Assembly: GCA_002254895.1 (NCBI GenBank)
Contig: NJDF01000011.1
Location: 1-11,613, forward strand
DNA: 11,613 bases
From: Thermoprotei archaeon ex4572_64
GTDB taxonomy: Archaea > Thermoproteota > Thermoprotei > Thermoproteales > Thermocladiaceae
Reading direction: 5' to 3'
Shown piece after piece: positions 6,820 through 11,613 of the stretch. The position numbers and the translations under genes were made by a program. Under the pieces are notes generated by a model, which made no database searches, had not been told where the DNA came from, and was given only the letters and a program-made list of their open reading frames with translations. How positions within the stretch are numbered: position 1 is the first letter of the stretch; the number at the start of each line of letters is the position of its first letter.

Positions 6820-6962
6820 TTTTGGATGTTGATTTTTGAATTTTGCTTATATTCTACTTCTCCTATTGTTAGTACTCTGACTTTCTTACCAATTAGTGTT
6901 TTTAGTTCTTCTCAATGCTTTTCATTTATGTACATTCAGTCAGCAGAATCAGGAATTGTACT
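6820..6962 (-). repeat. Dispersed repeat, copy 2, with broken small ORF
   Basis: This is the partner of the repeat at 4201-4353. Its minus strand encodes, in one frame, MYINEKH, then TGA (6912-6914), then EELKTLIGKKVRVLTIGEVE, which matches copy 1's peptide after its own TGA. A further TGA precedes the MYINEKH stretch. The homology ends right at the alaS stop codon, so the element borders alaS closely. It lies between alaS and the nac promoter and fills most of that gap. No functional product is expected. Confidence 0.7.
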
Positions 6963-9402
6963 ATCTTGACTTTAAGTAGTTAATCACCATATCTACAATA
7001 CTACTCAACTCTACTTTCATGTGTGTAAAGCCTCTACCGTAAGTTTTTGAACCTCCACCTCTACCTTGAACATTCATATTAATTACGTTAATTAACTCTT
7101 TAGCACTTACCTTATCTGCAACTTCATTACCTAAATATGTGTAGTACTCGTATCCTTGACTAGTTTTGTTAATGACTATGAGTATTGAATTTCCGTAGCT
7201 ACTTGTTACATATCTCGCAAGTTCTTGAATATACTCTGACTCTTCACCACTATACTCGACATACGTCACAATGTAGTTCTTAAATTTTAGAGCCTTACTT
7301 ATCAATTTTTCACCTTCAACTTGTGCTAATCTTCTCATTAATTTCTTAACCTTACTCTCAAGTATATTTTTCACGTTTATCAATTCTTTAACTTGTTTAG
7401 TAATTTCATCTCTAGAGGCTTTAAGCATTTTAGATATGGCTTCTAGCTCACACTCTAACTTACCTACATATTCAAGTGCATACTTTCCTGTCGTGAATAT
7501 GAATCTAATAATACCTTCCTGAATCTTCTCAACCTTAACTATCTTTAAAAGACCAATCTTGCCGGTATTGTCTAGGTGTGTTCCTCCACATGCCTGTACG
7601 TCAAAGATATTTTCATCTTTACCTATCTTGACAATTCTAACTATTGGACTTGGAATAAAACCTCCCTGATAAATACGTACACCATATCTAGACTCGGCTT
7701 CACTTCTTACTAGAAATTCAGTACTTACAGGTAGATTCTGTTGAATTACTGTGTTTGCTAGTTCTTCAATTTTTCTAATCTCTTCAAGACTAGGCACTTT
7801 GTAGTGCTCAAGAACTACGTACTTGTCATTAATGATCTTTAACACTCTTGCTCTAAACTGAAATTGAAATGGATGCTTATAGAATAGTTCTTCAGTCTTT
7901 GGCAAGCTTCTTAAAACTTCTTCACTAATTGGGAGTCTATACTCACTTTCAACCTCCTCTACAGGTTTATGTCTAAGTGCAAGTTCAGTGTAGAAGTTCT
8001 CAGGTACTTTGACATCAATATTGAATTTTGATTTACATACTTGTTGAGTAATTTCTGGTGGAATGCCGTGAGAATCGTAAAGTAGTACTAAATCTTCACT
8101 CGTTAATACTTTTCTACCAGATCTTCTTTCTCTATCTTTAACTATTTTAGAGATAATTTGAGGAGCTTCACTCATTAACTCTTTAAATTTTCTATACTCG
8201 TAGTCAATAACTTCTAAGATGGTATCTCTACACTCCTTTAACTCTGGATACTCTCTACTTACGTAATCAATATGTAGTGAGAAGAGCTCTACTAGTGGTA
8301 TGTCAATGTTTAGAGTGTAGAGACTTCTCAATATTCTTCTAATTAATAATCTAGCAATATATCCAATACCTGCATTTGATGGTAATACACCATCACGAAT
8401 AAGCCACTCAATGGATTTACAGTGATCAGCTAATGTGTATACTACTTCACACTCCTTAACGGTCTTAATTAAGTAATTATAATCAATACCTAACTTTCTA
8501 GCTAGATTTTCATATGTGCTTAATGTTACTTCTCTATTTTTAGCATATATTTCAGTGATTTCTCTAAGTACTTTAGGGTCTGGACTTTCTATTCCCAATT
8601 TTTCTCTAGCTCTACTTATAAAGTCTTTATAGATAGCTTCATAGATATTTGCATCACCTCTACATAGCCAGTACATTCTTTCAAGACCATAACCGGTATC
8701 TACGATCTTTATAGACATGTCTTCATACCTACCATTACTAGCCTTGTAGTGCATAAATACTAATGTAGCTACTTCTAGACCTCTAACAAGTACTTCAAAA
8801 CACTCACCAGCATTGCCACCACCTTCCCACCAACTTTCTTTATACGTAATTTCCTCCTCATCAATACCCAATTCTTCAGTGAAGAATTTATGTGCAAGTT
8901 CAACAGTCTTGTCCGTCCAGTATATTGTTTTTTCGGGATAATTGAAAGCATGGTGAGCCATCATTTCAAAACTCGTTAAGTGTCTACCACTCTTACCAAC
9001 AATATCAATATCTGTAAGTCTTATACAGGGTTGTGAAATTACTAAAGGATTTGCTGGTGGTGGAACAACTCCACTAGTTACCCATGGTTGAAAGACATAT
9101 ATTGAAGCACCTACTAGATAAACATCACTTCTCCATCTAGAAGCAACTACTGGATATGGTTTTACTCTGGTATGGCCATACTTCTCAAAGAAGTTTAAAT
9201 ACCTCTCTCTCAATTCTCCTAAAGATTCAACACTTCTCTTAACGGGACTAGAGTTTATGAATTCATAGCTTGTACAAGGCTGATCACCACACGTTTCTCT
9301 CTCTCTAATTGACCAAAAGTATGATCCACATACTCTACATTTTAATCGCTTAAAACCTCTACTTCTAAACAACTCAACCATGTAGATTTTCTCATTAATC
9401 AC
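6961..9402 (-). CDS. alaS: Alanyl-tRNA synthetase lacking part of its editing domain
   Basis: The enzyme charges tRNA-Ala in the cytosol. It has 813 residues, against about 900 for typical archaeal AlaRS. The N-terminal zinc-type cysteines are C22, C25, C38 and C43. Class II signatures are PPPANPLVISQPCIR, RHLTSFEMMAHHAFN (140-154), GGGNAGECFEV (194-204) and GYGLERM (237-243). The editing domain starts normally (ELFYKHPFQFQFRARVL), but after VVL (529-531) jumps to EHYK (532-535), skipping the glycine-rich FYPEGGGQ-type motif and the HxxxH zinc pair. CGGTH (605-609) is retained. The C-terminal DHHA1 domain with GRGGGSKTYGRGF (780-792) is present. The start is GTG at 9402, with a weak AGTGAT ribosome site; an ATG 21 nt downstream is the alternative. 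The reading frame is intact, so it is probably expressed and active in charging, but proofreading of Ser/Gly should be impaired. Confidence 0.95.
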   Translation of the reverse strand: MINEKIYMVELFRSRGFKRLKCRVCGSYFWSIRERETCGDQPCTSYEFINSSPVKRSVESLGELRERYLNFFEKYGHTRVKPYPVVASRWRSDVYLVGASIYVFQPWVTSGVVPPPANPLVISQPCIRLTDIDIVGKSGRHLTSFEMMAHHAFNYPEKTIYWTDKTVELAHKFFTEELGIDEEEITYKESWWEGGGNAGECFEVLVRGLEVATLVFMHYKASNGRYEDMSIKIVDTGYGLERMYWLCRGDANIYEAIYKDFISRAREKLGIESPDPKVLREITEIYAKNREVTLSTYENLARKLGIDYNYLIKTVKECEVVYTLADHCKSIEWLIRDGVLPSNAGIGYIARLLIRRILRSLYTLNIDIPLVELFSLHIDYVSREYPELKECRDTILEVIDYEYRKFKELMSEAPQIISKIVKDRERRSGRKVLTSEDLVLLYDSHGIPPEITQQVCKSKFNIDVKVPENFYTELALRHKPVEEVESEYRLPISEEVLRSLPKTEELFYKHPFQFQFRARVLKIINDKYVVLEHYKVPSLEEIRKIEELANTVIQQNLPVSTEFLVRSEAESRYGVRIYQGGFIPSPIVRIVKIGKDENIFDVQACGGTHLDNTGKIGLLKIVKVEKIQEGIIRFIFTTGKYALEYVGKLECELEAISKMLKASRDEITKQVKELINVKNILESKVKKLMRRLAQVEGEKLISKALKFKNYIVTYVEYSGEESEYIQELARYVTSSYGNSILIVINKTSQGYEYYTYLGNEVADKVSAKELINVINMNVQGRGGGSKTYGRGFTHMKVELSSIVDMVINYLKSR

Positions 9403-9432
9403 TCAATATCACTTAATTGAGAAGTCGTATAG

Positions 9433-9442
9433 TATTTTTAAA
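9433..9442 (-). promoter_or_regulatory. TATA box of alaS
   Basis: The minus strand reads TTTAAAAATA, with 30 nt to the GTG start. The predicted leader is about 8 nt and contains AGTGAT, a partial match to the archaeal anti-Shine-Dalgarno. This favours GTG at 9402 over the internal ATG at 9381. Confidence 0.5.
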
Positions 9443-9515
9443 GATTAATCATGACGTTGATGGTTTAAATTACTGAAATAGGCTTCACAACTCGGTTTCT
9501 GTATATTCTGGAGTG

Positions 9516-9525
9516 TATTATATCT
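9516..9525 (+). promoter_or_regulatory. Possible TATA box of the ABC transporter operon
   Basis: TATTATATCT lies in the 139-bp region shared with the divergent alaS promoter. It would start transcription near 9546, just inside the longest reading of the ATPase gene, so the true start codon may be one of the TTG codons at 9554 or 9563. A T-rich TTTTTTA at 9534-9540 is an alternative box and would place a leaderless start at about 9563. Confidence 0.35.
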
Positions 9526-9541
9526 GGAGCTAGTTTTTTAA

Positions 9542-10336
9542 GTGAGATTATGCTTGCAGTACTTGATAACCATTGCAATACTTGAAGTTTTAGAGTTAGC
9601 ATTTAGTTATAGGACAAGAAAAGGCTTACTTCCAATTCTTGAAAACATAAACTTCAAAGTTGATGGTATGGAATTCATATCCATAATTGGACCTTCAGGT
9701 TGTGGCAAGAGTACTTTATTAAGGATTATTGCTGGTCTTGAGAAACCATTAAAAGGTAAAGTTATACTCATGGGTGAAGAGGTGAGAGAGCCTAGTCCAA
9801 AAATTTCCATGATATTTCAAGATCTAGCTCTCTTTCCATGGTTAACAGCTCTTGAAAATGTTGAGCTTGCTCTTCTTCATAAGAAATTACCTAAGGATCT
9901 TCGTAGAAAGATAGCTAAGAAGTGGCTTGAACTTGTTGGTCTAGCAGGTTTTGAAGATTATTATCCTGGAGAACTCAGTGGTGGTATGAGGCAGAGAGTA
10001 GCTATTGCACGTGCATTAGCTGCTGATCCTATAGTCCTACTCATGGATGAACCGTTTAGAGGACTAGATTCAATTACGGCTGAAGGTTTAAGATACGAAA
10101 TACACAACCTAATCTTCAATGAAGAATCTAGTGTGAAGTCGGTAGTTATGGTTAGTCACAATCTTGAAGAAGTTGTTGAACTTAGTGATAGAGTAATTAT
10201 TCTTGGTGGGAGACCAGCTAAAGTAATTGCTGACGTTAGGATTGACTTACCAAGACCGAGAACGCCAAGAGATCAAGAATTTCAAGACTACCTAGACAAG
10301 CTATATACACTACTCTCAAGTTCAAGATTGGGGTAA
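9542..10336 (+). CDS. ABC transporter ATPase, nitrate/sulfonate/taurine class
   Basis: This is the cytoplasmic ATPase that powers an importer of the NitT/TauT class (SsuB, TauB, NrtD relatives). Motifs in order are Walker A GPSGCGKST (50-58), Q-loop FQDLALFPW (92-100), signature LSGGMRQRVAIARAL (145-159), Walker B IVLLMDEP (164-171), D-loop GLD (174-176) and the switch histidine in VSHNLEE (204-210). The C-terminal LPRPRTPRDQEFQDY is typical of this class. Length from the first in-frame GTG (9542) is 264 residues. The first 14 residues are unusually hydrophobic, and the true start may be TTG at 9563, which would begin shortly before ILEVLELAF. The stop is 3 nt before the permease ATG, so the genes are one operon. 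No binding protein is in view, so the substrate is unknown. Confidence 0.93.
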   Translation: MRLCLQYLITIAILEVLELAFSYRTRKGLLPILENINFKVDGMEFISIIGPSGCGKSTLLRIIAGLEKPLKGKVILMGEEVREPSPKISMIFQDLALFPWLTALENVELALLHKKLPKDLRRKIAKKWLELVGLAGFEDYYPGELSGGMRQRVAIARALAADPIVLLMDEPFRGLDSITAEGLRYEIHNLIFNEESSVKSVVMVSHNLEEVVELSDRVIILGGRPAKVIADVRIDLPRPRTPRDQEFQDYLDKLYTLLSSSRLG

Positions 10337-10339
10337 ACG

Positions 10340-10975
10340 ATGCTTGATACTATATTTACAGCGATCATAGCATCACTATTAACTTTCTCTAGAGTTTTCT
10401 TAACAATCCTTGTAGCTGTAATTGCTGGACTTATACTGTCATGCATAGTTATTAGATCTAGAGTGCTAGAAACGATATTCTTGACCTGTGTAAGTATCTT
10501 TGAGAGCATACCTGTAATTACTTTCTTTCCAGTAATTCTGATAATCTTTATTAGTAGTCTTCCTGGAGGTTTAGGTGTAGAGATTGCGGCCTTATTTCTA
10601 ATCTTCACAGCCGTTACTTGGAATATATGGATTGCACAGTACGAATCTTTAAAATCCTTACCTAAAAGTTTTGAAGAACTTTCCAAAATGCTTAACTTAT
10701 CGTTCTTTCAAAAGTTCGTGAAGATATACGTACCAGCTACAATACCTAGAACTGTAAGTAACGTCATGATAAGCTTTGCTGTTGGGTTATTCTACATAAC
10801 GGTTAGTGAAGCTGTAACAATATCAACAACAACTTACAGCGTCTTTGGTATAGGTTCATACATATACAGCCTAGTAATTGCAGGTAAGTACATGGAGAGT
10901 ATCTTAAGCATGGCTGTGTTATTGACTTTAGTATTACTCCTAAGTTTAGAAGGAAAATTCATCCACACTTATTGA
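10340..10975 (+). CDS. ABC transporter permease, first half
   Basis: This integral membrane protein has 211 residues, with about five or six hydrophobic segments (for example 16-36, 50-72, 78-98, 140-160, 185-203). It carries a BPD_transp_1 domain with the EAA-type loop LPKSFEELSKMLNLSFFQKF and the following IYVPATIPRTV, which docks on the ATPase. It starts almost directly at the first core helix and lacks the usual extra N-terminal helix. That matches the N-terminal half of the two-domain fused permeases that I recall from archaeal NitT-class transporters. The stop (TGA, 10973-10975) overlaps the next reading frame's TTG in TTGA. Either this is a split, coupled pair or a fused gene has been broken here. 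One extra A in the A-run at 10954-10957 would join the two frames. Confidence 0.88.
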   Translation: MLDTIFTAIIASLLTFSRVFLTILVAVIAGLILSCIVIRSRVLETIFLTCVSIFESIPVITFFPVILIIFISSLPGGLGVEIAALFLIFTAVTWNIWIAQYESLKSLPKSFEELSKMLNLSFFQKFVKIYVPATIPRTVSNVMISFAVGLFYITVSEAVTISTTTYSVFGIGSYIYSLVIAGKYMESILSMAVLLTLVLLLSLEGKFIHTY

Positions 10976-11613
10976 AAATTTTAAAAATCTCAATTACGTC
11001 GATACTGACGATATTACTATTAACACTCTACACACCCTATCTAGATGTAGATACTCTCTTTCATAACCTTTACCTAATCACTAGTGATCTTTCAAGAAAT
11101 TTCGTTAAATACTTCTACCTCCTCCTTATTGATCTAGGTAGAGTATCTATTATTGTGTTGTGAGAAAGCATTACTACCTATCATTGAAGTTTTAGCATCT
11201 CTTCCAGTTCCTGCCTACTTACCAATGATTGCCGCATTAATGATGATAAGTTTAGGTAAGATTCTAGGGTTAAGGTTAGTTCTTGAGCTTATAGTCTTAA
11301 TTTCAGCTTACCTAAGTACTGCCTGGTACGTACTTTACAATATGTATTCAGGTGTTAAGAACTTACCTAGAGAGTTTTGGTATGTGTGTGAGATTAATAA
11401 GTTAAGTTTCTATCAGAAAATTAGAAAATTACTAATTCCAGGAGCTATGCCTGCAATAATTACAGGATTAATAAGCACTGTAGGTGGTGCTTGGGGTGGT
11501 TTACAGATTAGTGAATACTTAATAATTCAGGATAAAGTCTATAGTGTTCCTGGATTGGTAGCCTTACTAAGTCATTACATCACTTTAGGAGATATTGTTA
11601 GAGTATTAAGTGC
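10972..11613 (+). pseudogene. ABC transporter permease, second half, frameshifted and cut by window edge
   Basis: From TTG at 10972, 63 codons encode an N-terminal membrane helix (ISITSILTILLLTLYT), a periplasmic stretch and LLLIDLGRVSIIVL, then TGA at 11161-11163. The protein continues in the +1 frame, open to the window end, as EKALLPIIEVLASLPVPAYL, with the EAA loop (NLPREFWYVCEINKLSFYQK, then LLIPGAMPAIITG). Aligned with the first half, about 19 residues that would follow the conserved Arg-Val are missing at the junction. So a deletion of roughly 56-59 bp seems to have removed part of a helix and shifted the frame. As read the transporter should not assemble. Sequencing error explains the shift but not the missing residues. 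Confidence 0.75.

Noticed and set aside
4201..6962. Genome-wide reading of UGA as tryptophan
   Set aside because: gltB ends with TGA in the right place and uses TGG for Trp throughout, as do nac's neighbours and alaS. The tnpB remnant itself keeps TGG at two other Trp codons. At most, local read-through is possible.
10288..10686. Minus-strand open frame across the ATPase/permease junction
   Set aside because: It overlaps two well-supported plus-strand genes, and its translation shows no domain.
11150..11170. RF2-like programmed +1 frameshift at TTG-TGA-G in the permease
   Set aside because: The shift alone would join the frames, but about 19 residues of the helix would still be missing, and TTG is a poor slip codon for +1 movement. 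A deletion explains both facts.

Overview
The window looks like a stretch of chromosome from an AT-rich, probably hyperthermophilic archaeon of the Thermoproteota (Crenarchaeota), Desulfurococcales-like in gene content. The evidence is a group II chaperonin (thermosome), an archaeal NAC with a C-terminal UBA domain, an archaeal-type alanyl-tRNA synthetase, a stand-alone FMN-domain glutamate synthase, TATA-like boxes about 25-30 nt upstream of start codons, and very short leaders. No tRNA, rRNA or CRISPR array is visible.

Layout. Positions 1-4142 hold three genes on the minus strand: the glutamate synthase (1914-4142), a small acidic helical protein (1560-1877) and a thermosome subunit cut by the window edge (1-1518). 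Each has its own plausible TATA box. Positions 4200-5772 are a decayed accessory island. It holds a remnant of a small minus-strand ORF, an inactivated tnpB (IS200/IS605 group) on the plus strand, and inside tnpB a roughly 260-bp insertion bounded by 13-bp inverted repeats that carries two GC-rich hairpins. Positions 5773-6747 hold a minus-strand pair: nac followed by a two-helix membrane protein resembling half of a VIT1/CCC1 transporter. A second copy of the small-ORF remnant (6820-6962) lies between nac and alaS. alaS (6961-9402, minus) and an ABC transporter operon (from 9542, plus) diverge from a shared 139-bp promoter region. The transporter is of the nitrate/sulfonate/taurine (NitT/TauT) class: an ATPase, a permease half, and a second permease half that is frameshifted and runs off the window.

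How the genes relate. The housekeeping part is about proteostasis and translation (thermosome, NAC, AlaRS) plus glutamate synthesis. The transporter is a separate nutrient-uptake unit with no substrate-binding protein in view.

Most notable points. (1) AlaRS has an in-frame loss of about 110 residues that removes the HxxxH half of its editing domain but leaves the CGGTH half. (2) The C-terminal 300 residues of the glutamate synthase look like a second, degenerate copy of its own FMN barrel. (3) In the decayed island, four TGA codons stand where tryptophan is expected. (4) The structured insertion within tnpB is unexplained. (5) The permease is broken in two places.
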